This document shows, piece by piece, positions 26,797-35,461 of a stretch of DNA of 64,000 nt. Each line of letters begins with the position of its first letter. Position 1 is the first letter of the stretch. The position numbers and the translations under genes are program-made. Under the pieces are notes generated by a model, which saw only the letters and a program-made list of their open reading frames with translations, was not told the origin of the DNA and did no database searches. This DNA comes from CAZWSX01 sp964636985 (lineage in GTDB: Bacteria > Planctomycetota > Planctomycetia > Pirellulales > Pirellulaceae), in NCBI GenBank assembly GCA_964636985.1, contig CAZWSX010000002.1, positions 124,001-188,000 of the forward strand, read 5' to 3'.

Positions 26797-27201
26797 ATGC
26801 GATTCTCCCTCGCCTCACTACTGTTGCTGGTGGCCATCGCCGCTGTTTATCTCGCGACGGCGACCGCATTCTGGGAGCCCGCCGGCACAAACTACTCGCT
26901 GCTTTTAGGTTTCTTTCTCCTAGTGATATGTCTTGCCGGTGTTTCCGCGTTTTTTGGCGGCGCGAAATATCGCCCGGCCTTTGCCGGAGCATCGGTCTTT
27001 GGCGTCGCGTATCTTGCCTTCGTATTGAAGGGTGGTTTTGGTCTCAAGTTTATCCAGGACGCTCAGGCGCTCGCGCGGAATTCGATGATTGGCTTTCCGC
27101 TTCTTGTGATTGCATTTCTTGCAACGCATTGGATCGTGATGATCACCACGCCACTCGCCGACAAAGAACGCAACAACAGCGAACCGCCGGGTGTACTGTA
27201 A
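26797..27201 (+). CDS. Small integral membrane protein of unknown function
   Basis: 134 residues with about four hydrophobic segments: LASLLLLVAIAAVYLATATA, SLLLGFFLLVICLAGVSAFF, AGASVFGVAYLAFVL and GFPLLVIAFLATHWIVMITT. It begins MRFSLASLLLLVAIA, a start seen in many planctomycete membrane proteins. The ATG lies 4 bases after the panB stop, so the two are likely co-transcribed, though no functional link is known. Confidence 0.7.
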   Translation: MRFSLASLLLLVAIAAVYLATATAFWEPAGTNYSLLLGFFLLVICLAGVSAFFGGAKYRPAFAGASVFGVAYLAFVLKGGFGLKFIQDAQALARNSMIGFPLLVIAFLATHWIVMITTPLADKERNNSEPPGVL

Positions 27202-27274
27202 GTTCACCCGCCTTGTTTCCCGGGCTGAAGCCAGGATGATGAATCGCGATTGCCCCCTACTCTTCGAGGAATCT

Positions 27275-27640
27275 ATGGCTCGTCTCATCACTAATCCCAC
27301 GCGTATTCACGCTCACGGGCAACCACCCAAGGTCATCGAAGAATTCGTCGGCCGAGTGAATACAAAAACAGAGTCGCTCAGCGTCGCCAAGATGATCAGC
27401 CCGACCGGCTGGAGCGAACCAGGGCAAACGCCCGAGTTCGACGAGTTCACCGTGGTGTTGCGCGGCACGCTCACCGTCGAGACCGAAAACCAAACCTTCC
27501 GCGTCGCCGCCGGACAAGGAATTATCGTGAACGCAGGCGAATGGATTCGCTACAGCACGCCCGACGAAGGAGGCGCGGAGTACATCGCCGTCTGCTTGCC
27601 GGCGTTTTCGCCGTCGACGGTTCATCGCGACGAGGCCTAG
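27275..27640 (+). CDS. Cupin-domain protein
   Basis: About 121 residues from ATG 27275, which has GAGGA five bases upstream. The beta-barrel pattern of a small cupin is visible: EFDEFTVVLRGTLTVETEN, AGQGIIVNAGEWIRYSTPDE and GAEYIAVCLPAFSPSTVHRD. The usual metal-binding HxH is not clear in motif 1 (EFDEF), so metal binding is uncertain. Small cupins of this type may be isomerases, dioxygenases or sugar-binding regulators. The longer frame from 27191 overlaps the membrane-protein gene and is not used. Confidence 0.75.
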   Translation: MARLITNPTRIHAHGQPPKVIEEFVGRVNTKTESLSVAKMISPTGWSEPGQTPEFDEFTVVLRGTLTVETENQTFRVAAGQGIIVNAGEWIRYSTPDEGGAEYIAVCLPAFSPSTVHRDEA

Positions 27641-27647
27641 AGTCCAC

Positions 27648-27683
27648 TTGCGGGGCTTCCGCACTCTTGGCAAGTGCGGCTAC
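27648..27683 (+). repeat. Dispersed intergenic palindromic repeat, copy 2
   Basis: A 36-base segment containing CCGCACTCTTGGCAAGTGCGG-type symmetry (7-bp arms CCGCACT and AGTGCGG), similar to 13207-13242. It starts 8 bases after the cupin stop. Confidence 0.6.
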
Positions 27684-27732
27684 GCGAAGAGCTTCCTCTT
27701 CTCCGGTCCCTCTGGGGCGCCGCGGTGAAATC

Positions 27733-30663
27733 CTAAGCCGACTTCTCTCGCACGCCGCCTTTGGATGCTTCTAGCAGCATCTTGCCCGTCGGTGAGCTGC
27801 TATCTCGCATCAGCTTCTCAGGCGTTCCTTGGCAAACGATCGTTCCGCCCGCCTCGGCGGCACCGGGGCCGAGGTCGATTACATAATCCGCGGCGCGAAT
27901 CAGCTGCACATTGTGCTCGACAACAATCAGCGAGTGCCCTACCGACAAGAGTGCCTCGAAGCAATCGAGCAACTGCACGACGTCGTGGAAGTGTAGCCCC
28001 GTAGTCGGCTCATCGAGCAAAAACAACGTCCGGTTCCGCGAGGCTTCTGTCAGGTAGGCTGCGAGCTTGAGCCGCTGGGCTTCGCCTGACGAAAGGGTGT
28101 TGGCGGGCTGGCCCAGTCGCAGGTAATCGAGGCCAACATCCATTAATCGCTTGAGCTTGGTCTGGACTTTGGTTTGCCCGCGGAAGAACGAGAAGGCCTC
28201 GCGGACCGTCAGGTCGAGCACTTCGGCGATATTTCGGCCACGATACTGCACTTGCAGGATTTCGTCCCGGTAACGGCTGCCGCCACACTGCGGGCACTTC
28301 ATGTAGACATCGGCCAGGAACTGCATGTCGATCTGGATGTGTCCGTCCCCGGCGCAGTGTTCGCAACGCCCCCCATCGACATTGAAGCTGAAGTGCCCCG
28401 CCGTGTAGTTGTGCGTGCGAGCCTCGGTCAGTTCCGCGAAGACCCGCCGAATTTCGTCGAAGGCCTTGATGTAGGTCACGGGGTTCGAGCGCGGCGAGCG
28501 GCTGATCGGGTCCTGATCGACGAGCACGACGTCGTCGATCTGCCCATCACCAAACACATCATCAAACGGCAACGGCCGCTCCGCGTCTTTGCGTTTGCGT
28601 TTGCTCAGCGCGCCATACAGCGTGTCTTGCACCAGCGTGCTTTTGCCCGAGCCACTCACGCCGGTCACCGCGCACAGCACGCCCAGCGGGAACTCGACCG
28701 TCAGGTTCTTAAGATTGTTCCCCCGCGCGTTAGTGAGCCGAATCCACCCGTGCAGCGGTTGGCGACGCTTCTCTGGAATGGCAACGCCCCGCCGGCCCGA
28801 CAGGTAGTCGCCCGTGAGGCTCGACTCACAGCCAATCATGTCAGGTAGCGGCCCTTGGAAGACGACTTGCCCGCCGCGATCGCCGGCAGCGGGGCCGATT
28901 TCAATGAGCTGGTCGGCCGCCCGCATGATTCGCTCTTCATGCTCGACCACGACCACCGTGTTGCCGCGATCACGCAAACGCTCAATCGATTGGAGCAGCT
29001 TGGCGACGTCGGTCGAATGAAGTCCCACGGTCGGCTCGTCGAGCACGTACAGCATGTTGACCAGGTTCGAACCGAGCGCCGAGGTGAGGGCCACCCGCTG
29101 TGCCTCACCGCCCGAGAGCGTTCGCAGCGTGCGATCCAGCGTTAGATAGCCGAGGCCTACCATCTCGAGATACGAGAGCCTCGCGACGATTTGCTCGAGC
29201 AGCGACTTCGCTTCGGTCCGGTCGCGAAACTCGCCGTCGTACAAGCTGCGGAAAAAGCTCAGCGCTTCGACCACCTTGAACCGAAACACTTCCGCGATGT
29301 TCTTGCTCCCGACAAACGTCCGCAGCGATTCCGCCCGCAATCGCGTGCCGTGGCACGTGGGGCACTCGCGATACGATCGCCAGCGGCTCAAAAACACCCG
29401 CAGGTGCATTTTGTATTTGTGGCGCTCCAGCCCGAAGAAGAATCCTCGCAGTCCGGCGAACTCCTTCGACTCGTCCCCTTCGCGAATGAGCTGCCATTGT
29501 TCATCGGTTAGCTTGCAGAACGGGACATCGACGTCGATTCCAAGGTCGGATGACTTTGCCAGGAAGGCTTCCAACTCGTGCGCGTAGCCAGGTGAGTTCC
29601 ACGGCGCGATCGCGCCTTCGCGAATCGTCTTCGTGCGATCGGGAACGACCAAGTCGAGGTCGATATCGATGACGTTCCCGAATCCTTCGCACGTGGGGCA
29701 CGCACCCAGCGGGCTATTAAAGCTGTACAGTCGTGGCTCGGGCGGATGGAAAGGAATGCCGCACTCGTTACAGGCAAACGCCGAGGAGAACTTTTTTCGT
29801 TGCCAAGGCGCATCGTCGATGACGACGGCGGACTCACCATTGCCAGTTCCGCTCGCTTCGACAAACGCCACGCACTGTCCTTCCCCGCGGGCTAGCGCCA
29901 TCTCAACCGACTCTTGCAGCCGCGTCGCGAGCTCGGGACGAATGCTCAAGCGGTCAAGGATCGCGATCGCTTCGCCCGGTTGGAAATCGCCGCCGTGTTC
30001 CCCAGAGCCGTGCTCGCTGGGAAGAGCATCGGCAAGGTTCCACGTTTTGTTGGCCCAAATGGCGCGGACGATGCCCTCTTCTTTCCAAGATGTTTCCAGC
30101 TGCGCCAAGTCTTCGCGGCTTTCGACCTTGCGGCCGAAGCCAATCAGCACGCGCGTCGATTCAGGCAAGCCATTCAGCTGCGCGGCCACGGACGTAGGCG
30201 TATCGCGTTGGACTTCCTTGCCGCAACCACTGCAAATCACTTTGCCAGCGCGGGCAAAAAGCAAGCGAAAGTAATCGGCTAGCTCTGTGGCCGTGGCAAC
30301 CGTCGCCCGATTGCTGCGAGAAGGATTCTGATGCGTCACGGCCATCGCTGGCGGAAGGCCGTCAATCCGTTCGGCCTCGGGCTTTTCGAGCCGCTCCAAG
30401 AACTGTCGTGTGTAGGCACTAAAGCTTTCGATGTACCGGCGTTGCCCTTCGGCGTAGAGCGTGTCGAGAGCCAGGCTGGTTTTGCCGCTGCCGCTAACCC
30501 CGCAAATCACCACCAGCTTGCGATGGGGGATATCCAGATCGATGCTCTTGAGATTGTGAACGTCCACGCCGCGGAGTTCGATTCGACGCTCTGGCAACGG
30601 TGCCGCTCCCCAGGTGACGCTAATTGAGCCAATCCAATCCCGTATCGTAGTCCGCTTTGCCAA
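27733..30663 (-). CDS. uvrA: Excinuclease ABC subunit UvrA
   Basis: Up to 976 residues. UvrA is the damage-recognition ATPase of nucleotide excision repair. It has two ABC ATPase modules with Walker A GVSGSGKTS (near residue 56) and GVSGSGKST (near 650), ABC signatures LSGGEAQRVAL and LSSGEAQRLKL, and Walker B LYVLDEPTVGLH and LFLLDEPTTGLH. Zinc fingers CNEC ... CPTC and CEHC ... CPQC are present. The start is uncertain: TTG 30663 is the longest, but TTG 30597 has GGGGAG eight bases upstream and gives the usual N-terminus (LPERRIELRGVDVHNLK). It is divergent from an RsmC-like methyltransferase gene. uvrB and uvrC are not in the window. Confidence 0.96.
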   Translation of the reverse strand: MAKRTTIRDWIGSISVTWGAAPLPERRIELRGVDVHNLKSIDLDIPHRKLVVICGVSGSGKTSLALDTLYAEGQRRYIESFSAYTRQFLERLEKPEAERIDGLPPAMAVTHQNPSRSNRATVATATELADYFRLLFARAGKVICSGCGKEVQRDTPTSVAAQLNGLPESTRVLIGFGRKVESREDLAQLETSWKEEGIVRAIWANKTWNLADALPSEHGSGEHGGDFQPGEAIAILDRLSIRPELATRLQESVEMALARGEGQCVAFVEASGTGNGESAVVIDDAPWQRKKFSSAFACNECGIPFHPPEPRLYSFNSPLGACPTCEGFGNVIDIDLDLVVPDRTKTIREGAIAPWNSPGYAHELEAFLAKSSDLGIDVDVPFCKLTDEQWQLIREGDESKEFAGLRGFFFGLERHKYKMHLRVFLSRWRSYRECPTCHGTRLRAESLRTFVGSKNIAEVFRFKVVEALSFFRSLYDGEFRDRTEAKSLLEQIVARLSYLEMVGLGYLTLDRTLRTLSGGEAQRVALTSALGSNLVNMLYVLDEPTVGLHSTDVAKLLQSIERLRDRGNTVVVVEHEERIMRAADQLIEIGPAAGDRGGQVVFQGPLPDMIGCESSLTGDYLSGRRGVAIPEKRRQPLHGWIRLTNARGNNLKNLTVEFPLGVLCAVTGVSGSGKSTLVQDTLYGALSKRKRKDAERPLPFDDVFGDGQIDDVVLVDQDPISRSPRSNPVTYIKAFDEIRRVFAELTEARTHNYTAGHFSFNVDGGRCEHCAGDGHIQIDMQFLADVYMKCPQCGGSRYRDEILQVQYRGRNIAEVLDLTVREAFSFFRGQTKVQTKLKRLMDVGLDYLRLGQPANTLSSGEAQRLKLAAYLTEASRNRTLFLLDEPTTGLHFHDVVQLLDCFEALLSVGHSLIVVEHNVQLIRAADYVIDLGPGAAEAGGTIVCQGTPEKLMRDSSSPTGKMLLEASKGGVREKSA

Positions 30664-30779
30664 AACCGCCTAGTCGATGGTGGATGCAGCCCCTCGCCAT
30701 AAGCGGGGGAAAGCCGCAATAATCGACATAGGCGAGCTAGCTCCATACCCGATGAGCTTGCTACTTTTTAGGAAAATCA

Positions 30780-31889
30780 ATGAACGACTTCGACGACGAC
30801 GATCTCGACGACCTCCCCTCTCAGGCTCCCCTCAAACCCAAAAAGGGAGAGGCGGTCCTGATCGATATCGTCTCCGAACAAGCCGCCGAGCAACTCGCCG
30901 GAGCGCGCGTTTTATGTACCAGCATCGGGGGCGGGCAATTCGCCGCACATGTGGCACAGACAGCGGCCGAAGTCGCTTGCCATTTTTGGGATCTCTACCA
31001 GTGCGAGCGGACCGAAGAGCGCTACGCCGACTTGGACAACGTCGCCTGGAAGTGCGATGTCGATTTGCCTGAGGGAGAGTTCGACCTCGCGGCCATCCCT
31101 TCTGCCGCGGCTGGCGATGGCGAACTCACGCGCGATACGCTCCAACAAGCGCACAAGCGACTCATCGCAGGTGGAACACTGTGGGCGTCGACCGACAACC
31201 CGCGCGACACGTGGCTCGGCGAAGTGATGGACGAACTCTTCGCGGGGCGCATTGGCCGCTTCAAACACAAACAAGGGATCGCCTATCGAGGCCTGAGAAC
31301 AGCGCCGCTCAAAAAAGTAAAGGACTACGTGTGCGAATTTGCCTACCGCGACTCCGTCATGGGCCCCGAAGCGCCGCTGATCAAGCTCCGCACGAGGCCG
31401 GGCGTATTCAGCCATCGCAAACTCGATTTGGGTGCGAGAGCCTTGCTCGAAGCCGCGCAAGTCGAGCCAGGCATGCGCGTGGCCGATATCGGTTGCGGCA
31501 GCGGCGCGATCGCCGTGGGTATCGCTCTTCGCGCGGATGACATCCACGTGTGCGCCGTCGATTCGTCGCCCCGCGCAGTCGAAAGCACCAGCTGGGCAGC
31601 TCAAGCCAACGGTGTAGCCGATCGCGTCGCCGCGCGGCTGAATGCCTCGGCATTGGTCGACGAGAGCGAGTCGTACGACCTGGTTTTGATGAACCCGCCT
31701 TACTACTCCAATCACAAGATCGCCAAGATCTTTGTCGAGAGCGCTTACGAGGCCCTCCTGTCAGGCGGCCGCGTGCAACTGGTCACCAAAGGCGCCGAGT
31801 GGTTCATGGAGCACTTGCCGGAACTGTTTGAGAACGTCGAGCAGAGTTTGTCACGAAACTACGCCATCGTGACGGCTGTAAAACCGTAA
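30780..31889 (+). CDS. RsmC/RlmG-like rRNA (guanine-N2) methyltransferase
   Basis: 369 residues from ATG 30780, with AGGA six bases upstream. The C-terminal half is a class I S-adenosylmethionine methyltransferase with motif I MRVADIGCGSGAIAVGIALR and the catalytic DLVLMNPPYYSNHKIAKIFV; NPPY is typical of exocyclic-amine methylation. The N-terminal half resembles the degenerate methyltransferase domain found in RsmC and RlmG, so methylation of guanine in rRNA is the likely role, though the exact position cannot be read. The first 20 residues are strongly acidic. It converges on the next gene with abutting stop codons. Confidence 0.82.
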   Translation: MNDFDDDDLDDLPSQAPLKPKKGEAVLIDIVSEQAAEQLAGARVLCTSIGGGQFAAHVAQTAAEVACHFWDLYQCERTEERYADLDNVAWKCDVDLPEGEFDLAAIPSAAAGDGELTRDTLQQAHKRLIAGGTLWASTDNPRDTWLGEVMDELFAGRIGRFKHKQGIAYRGLRTAPLKKVKDYVCEFAYRDSVMGPEAPLIKLRTRPGVFSHRKLDLGARALLEAAQVEPGMRVADIGCGSGAIAVGIALRADDIHVCAVDSSPRAVESTSWAAQANGVADRVAARLNASALVDESESYDLVLMNPPYYSNHKIAKIFVESAYEALLSGGRVQLVTKGAEWFMEHLPELFENVEQSLSRNYAIVTAVKP

Positions 31890-32579
31890 TCAACCGACCA
31901 GCGTTCCAGCAAGCGTGTCCATCATCCCCTTCCACGCCTTGCCGCCGGCCAGCGGCCACTTCTGGTTGACCTCGATCTCGACCCCGGCGTAGCGGCGGTC
32001 GGGGTACTTCTTTCGTAGCGAAGTGGTGAATCCATCCGAAGTCCCGCGATAAGGATAGTTCCGACGCAGAATCCAATCGGGCCGCGTCTTTTTCAGCCGT
32101 GCGAGCCATTCGCTGCACCAGGCGACTTCGTTCTTGCGGCTGGGGTCGTAGAGCAAGCCGACGTCGCAGCGGCGGACTTCGCCGTCCAAGACAGGCGTGA
32201 ACGAGTGCACCGATAAGTGCCGCACGTTATGCCCCGCTTTGATCAGTGAGCCAATCTCGCGCTCCACCGCGTCGCGATAAGGGCGCCAATGGTTGGCGAT
32301 CAACAATTCACGCTCAGGAATAGGCAACTCGCGCGTGTACTGGGAAAAGTGCCGCGGATGCCCGAGCGAACGATTGAGTTCGACGACGAGCCGAGAGGTC
32401 TCGCTGAAGTGGAGCGGCGCGCCGGTTTGTTTGGCAATTCGCCTAGCTAGCTCCAGCGCACCGGGATCCCACCCGCGATGGCTGGCGAGGACTTCCTCCG
32501 CACCCGCAAAGTGCGCGGCATAGCCTTTCGGGATGCGATTTCCGCCATGCTCGCAGGTGATGATCAGGTGGCTGGCCAT
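31890..32579 (-). CDS. N-formylglutamate amidohydrolase family protein
   Basis: 229 residues. Markers of the family are LIITCEHGGNRIPKGYAAHF at the N-terminus, HRGWDPGALELARRIAKQTG, LVVELNRS, VRHLSVHSFTPVLDGEVRR and VGLLYDPSRKNE. The enzymes hydrolyse N-formylglutamate or related amides, often in histidine breakdown, but planctomycete members occur outside hut operons and the substrate may differ. No hut genes are nearby. Its TGA begins on the base after the TAA of the convergent methyltransferase gene. Confidence 0.88.
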   Translation of the reverse strand: MASHLIITCEHGGNRIPKGYAAHFAGAEEVLASHRGWDPGALELARRIAKQTGAPLHFSETSRLVVELNRSLGHPRHFSQYTRELPIPERELLIANHWRPYRDAVEREIGSLIKAGHNVRHLSVHSFTPVLDGEVRRCDVGLLYDPSRKNEVAWCSEWLARLKKTRPDWILRRNYPYRGTSDGFTTSLRKKYPDRRYAGVEIEVNQKWPLAGGKAWKGMMDTLAGTLVG

Positions 32580-32713
32580 GCCCTCACTATCGGCAAAAAC
32601 GCGGTGAATCCTTGTGTCTGGACAATACCGCCAGCGAGACCTAAACTACAGGACAGCCGCGAACATTTTGGGCATTTTCGTGTCCCTAGTTTTGGTGGCA
32701 AGAGATTCTGATC

Positions 32714-32786
32714 GGGGCGGTAGCTCAGTTGGGAGAGCGCTGCGTTCGCAATGCAGAGGTCGAGGGTTCGACTCCCTTTCGCTCCA
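32714..32786 (+). tRNA. tRNA-Ala (anticodon CGC)
   Basis: A complete cloverleaf of 73 bases: acceptor GGGGCGG with TCGCTCC, D arm GCTC/GAGC, anticodon stem CTGCG/TGCAG with loop TTCGCAA (anticodon CGC, reading GCG), a five-base variable loop, and T arm with TTCGACT. Two acceptor pairs and the last anticodon pair are G-U. The 3' CCA is not encoded. A terminator follows within about 5 bases. Confidence 0.95.
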
Positions 32787-32790
32787 CTTG

Positions 32791-32824
32791 AAAAGCCGCA
32801 AGCCGCAAGGTTTGTGGCTTTTTT
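32791..32824 (+). terminator. Rho-independent terminator of tRNA-Ala
   Basis: AAAAGCCGCAA pairs with TTTGTGGCTTTT across a short loop, followed by a run of T. It starts about 5 bases after the tRNA end. Confidence 0.85.
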
Positions 32825-32923
32825 CGTTTCTGAAGAGGGTGATTCACGAACCCATAACGATGGAAGGTTAGGCTCCGGCGATCCACGCATCAATCCGTTG
32901 TTTGCGAACTGCGAGATCGCACA

Positions 32924-33760
32924 ATGAAAAGCCCCCGCGCCTCGGCGATCGTTCCACCACTCGCACTTTGTGGCTTGGCAATGGTCATCGGTTTCCTTTA
33001 TCTCTCTGAGCAGCGCGGATGGTTTGAGTTCAACCACCGCAAGGGCTACACGGTCGTTTTCGCCGTCGCCGTGAGTGCGATCGGCTTACTGCTCTTCTCA
33101 GGATGCGCTTTGGCAAGTCAATTCACGAAGTGGAAATTGCAGTTCAGCCTCGCCACGTTGATGTTGATGGTTCCCGTTTTGGGTATTCCAAGCGCATGGC
33201 TGGCCCGCGAGATGGAGCAGGCTCGGCAGCAGCGTGAAGCCATTGATGCAATCGAAGAGCGAGATGGGCAAGTCCATTTTGACAAGCACGATCACGATTC
33301 TCTGATCTCAACGTGCGCGATGCCGCTTTTGGGTCGAACGTTCTTCGACGATGTCAAAAAAGTCGAGTGGGAGATTCCGAGCGACGACGATCTCGCATAC
33401 CTCAAACCGCTGTCCAACTTGAAGGAACTAAACGTTTGGATCGATGGCACAGGGCTTACCGACACCGGGCTTGAGTGTCTGGAGGGGATGACCCAATTGC
33501 ACGACCTTTCATTGAGCGACACCCATGTCACGGGCGCAGGCCTGTCACACCTCAAAAGGCTGGCGCAACTAAAGCAGCTCAAGGTCTCTTACAACGGCCT
33601 TACGGATGGGGACGCTAAGTACCTGATGGAACTCAAGCAGTTGGAAGAACTTTACCTATACGGCACTAAGATCACGGAGGAAGGCTTGACGGAGCTACGG
33701 AGCGCTTTGCCAGGCTGTATCGTCAACGACGGCGTGCGTGTATGCCAGTTTGGTTACTAG
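32924..33760 (+). CDS. Membrane protein with C-terminal leucine-rich repeats
   Basis: 278 residues. Three hydrophobic segments are visible near residues 9-25, 43-65 and 75-92 (IVPPLALCGLAMVIGFLYL, VVFAVAVSAIGLLLFSGCAL, LATLMLMVPVLGIPSAWLA), followed by an acidic linker and about five leucine-rich repeats such as LKELNVWIDGTGLTDTGLEC, LHDLSLSDTHVTGAGLSHL and LEELYLYGTKITEEGLTEL. The LRR part resembles the 4767-6110 protein. Function unknown; probably protein binding at the membrane. It follows the tRNA terminator, so it has its own promoter. Confidence 0.75.
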   Translation: MKSPRASAIVPPLALCGLAMVIGFLYLSEQRGWFEFNHRKGYTVVFAVAVSAIGLLLFSGCALASQFTKWKLQFSLATLMLMVPVLGIPSAWLAREMEQARQQREAIDAIEERDGQVHFDKHDHDSLISTCAMPLLGRTFFDDVKKVEWEIPSDDDLAYLKPLSNLKELNVWIDGTGLTDTGLECLEGMTQLHDLSLSDTHVTGAGLSHLKRLAQLKQLKVSYNGLTDGDAKYLMELKQLEELYLYGTKITEEGLTELRSALPGCIVNDGVRVCQFGY

Positions 33761-33787
33761 CTTGGCGGGCTCATTTCGCCCAAACTC

Positions 33788-34336
33788 TTAGCCTACCCGT
33801 ACCGCCCACCGTGGCGATTGGCGCCCATTGGGAGCGTCGGGCACGATGCTCACTTGGCCATCTTGCAAGCTCATCCAACCGTGCATCGCTTTGATCGGCC
33901 AACGATTGGAACCGCAAATCATCTCGCCGCTGGTACCGTCGGCAGCGATCTCGAGCTGGACCGCTTCGCCTAAGCGGTAGGTCGTCCAGAGTTGTCCTGG
34001 TTCGCCGGTCGTGCGACAGGCCCAGTCGAGGATCAGCGCCCCTTCGCTGGGGCGCGCTTCATAACTCGCCGACCAATGGTTTCGCCCGGCCATTCCGACC
34101 AGCAGCGCCACCGGACCGTTCTCCAACTCGGTAATGTCGAGCGACTGCAGCGCCGGGCTCGGCGGCCACGGTTGCGAAGCGTCCCCTTCGACGCTTTCCA
34201 GCAGCGTGACGAGCGAACCGTTTAGGACCGCTTCAATCACGTGGCCGTGGCGGTCGTGTAGCGTGGTGATCCGCAGTTGCAGATTGCCAGCGGCCAGAAG
34301 CGGCGCCGCGTCTACCGGTTTGCTTGAATCGCTCAT
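33788..34336 (-). CDS. Hypothetical protein coupled to prfB
   Basis: About 182 residues from ATG 34336, whose first base pairs overlap the prfB stop in an ATGA arrangement. It begins MSDSSKPVDAAPLLAAGNLQ, then LRITTLHDRHGHVIEAVLNG and NHWSASYEARPSEGALILDW, suggesting a soluble beta-rich domain. I recognise no family. The start/stop overlap means its translation probably depends on ribosomes finishing RF2, an unusual partner. The longer frame to 34381 overlaps prfB more and is not used. Confidence 0.65.
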   Translation of the reverse strand: MSDSSKPVDAAPLLAAGNLQLRITTLHDRHGHVIEAVLNGSLVTLLESVEGDASQPWPPSPALQSLDITELENGPVALLVGMAGRNHWSASYEARPSEGALILDWACRTTGEPGQLWTTYRLGEAVQLEIAADGTSGEMICGSNRWPIKAMHGWMSLQDGQVSIVPDAPNGRQSPRWAVRVG

Positions 34337-35461
34337 TCGTCGTCGCTGGTGTCGACTTTCTTTCCGCCTGCCGCTTTCCATCGCAAGACGGCGTCGAGAA
34401 ACCCTTGGATCTTCCCGTCCATCACTTGTTGGAAATTGTTGGCGCTAAAGCCGGTGCGAGTGTCTTTGATCCGCTGATCAGGATGTTGGAAGTAGTTGCG
34501 AATCTGCGACCCGAAGCCGACCTTGGCCTGCGTTTGATACTTGGCGGCCGAGGCTGCCTCGCGCTTGTCGTCTTCGTGCCGCACCAGGCGGGCCAGCATC
34601 ATCTTGCGAGCAAGGGCACGATTCTGATGCTGGCTTCGTTCGTTCTGGCACTTCACTTCGATCCCCGTGGCGTAGTGCATCAAGCGTATCGCACTTTCGG
34701 TTTTGTTGACGTGTTGGCCCCCTGCTCCGCCTGCCCGCATTGTTTCTTCGCGGACGTCTTTGGCCCAGTCGATTTCGATTTCGGCCTCGTCGGCGACCTC
34801 CGGCGAAACATCGACCGCCGCGAAACTGGTTTGCCGCTTCCCTTCCGCGTTGAACGGACTGATCCGCACCAAGCGGTGAATGCCCGTCTCTCCTTTGAGC
34901 CAGCCGTAGGCCATCGGGCCGCGAATGGCGATGGTGGCGCTGTTGATGCCAGCGACTTCATTGTCGCTGCGATCGATCATCGTCACCGTGAAATCGTGCG
35001 CGACGGCCCAGGCGCTGTACATCCGCATCAACATGTCGGCCCAGTCGTGGGCATCGGTGCCGCCGTCGCGGGCAAAGAAACTCATCAAGGCACCGAGGTT
35101 ATCGTGCGGACCGTTCAGTAGTCCCTTGAGTTCCAGGTCGGTGATCAAGCCTTCGAGGCGAACGATCTCGCTGGTCACCTCGGCTTCGGCCGAGGGGTCC
35201 TCTTCAGCCATGCTCACCAGGTCGGTCAGATCGGCCGCCGCTTGGGAAACTTCCTGGCAAGGCTTCACGATCTGCTTGAGAGCCTTGAGTTGGTCGACCG
35301 TTTCGCGGGCTTTTTCCTGGTTGTTCCAGAAGTCGCCTTCGGCCATCTTCGCTTCAAGGGCTTCGACTTGCCCTAATTTCTTGTCGTAGTCAAAGAGAGT
35401 CTCGAAGTTGGGCAATCCGCTTCCGGATCGCATCGGCACGGCTTTTCCACTCAGCATCCAT
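34333..35461 (-). CDS. prfB: Peptide chain release factor 2, with programmed +1 frameshift
   Basis: RF2 releases peptides at UGA and UAA. The main frame carries the stop-codon tripeptide SPF in VRISPFNAEGKRQ and the catalytic GGQ in RAGGAGGQHVNKTES. Its apparent N-terminus (MLSGKAVPMRSGSGLPNFETL) does not fit the family. A second frame starts at ATG 35461 with MDAEWKSRADAIRKRIAQLR and reaches DSL followed by TGA at 35392-35390, inside CTTTGAC. A +1 slip there continues as DYDKKLGQVEALEAKM, exactly the RF2 pattern. The full product is about 375 residues. The arrangement gives autoregulation: low RF2 lets ribosomes shift. A downstream gene overlaps its stop. Confidence 0.95.
35389..35395 (-). 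promoter_or_regulatory. Programmed +1 ribosomal frameshift site of prfB
   Basis: The heptamer CTTTGAC, in zero frame CTT TGA C, is the same slip site as in other prfB genes. I see no strong AGGGGG-type stimulator just upstream (the preceding codons are CGA GAC TCT), so slippage may be weaker or use another signal. Confidence 0.9.

Noticed and set aside
27541..27774. Plus frame with GASALLASAATR
   Set aside because: It overlaps the cupin gene and then the repeat copy at 27648.
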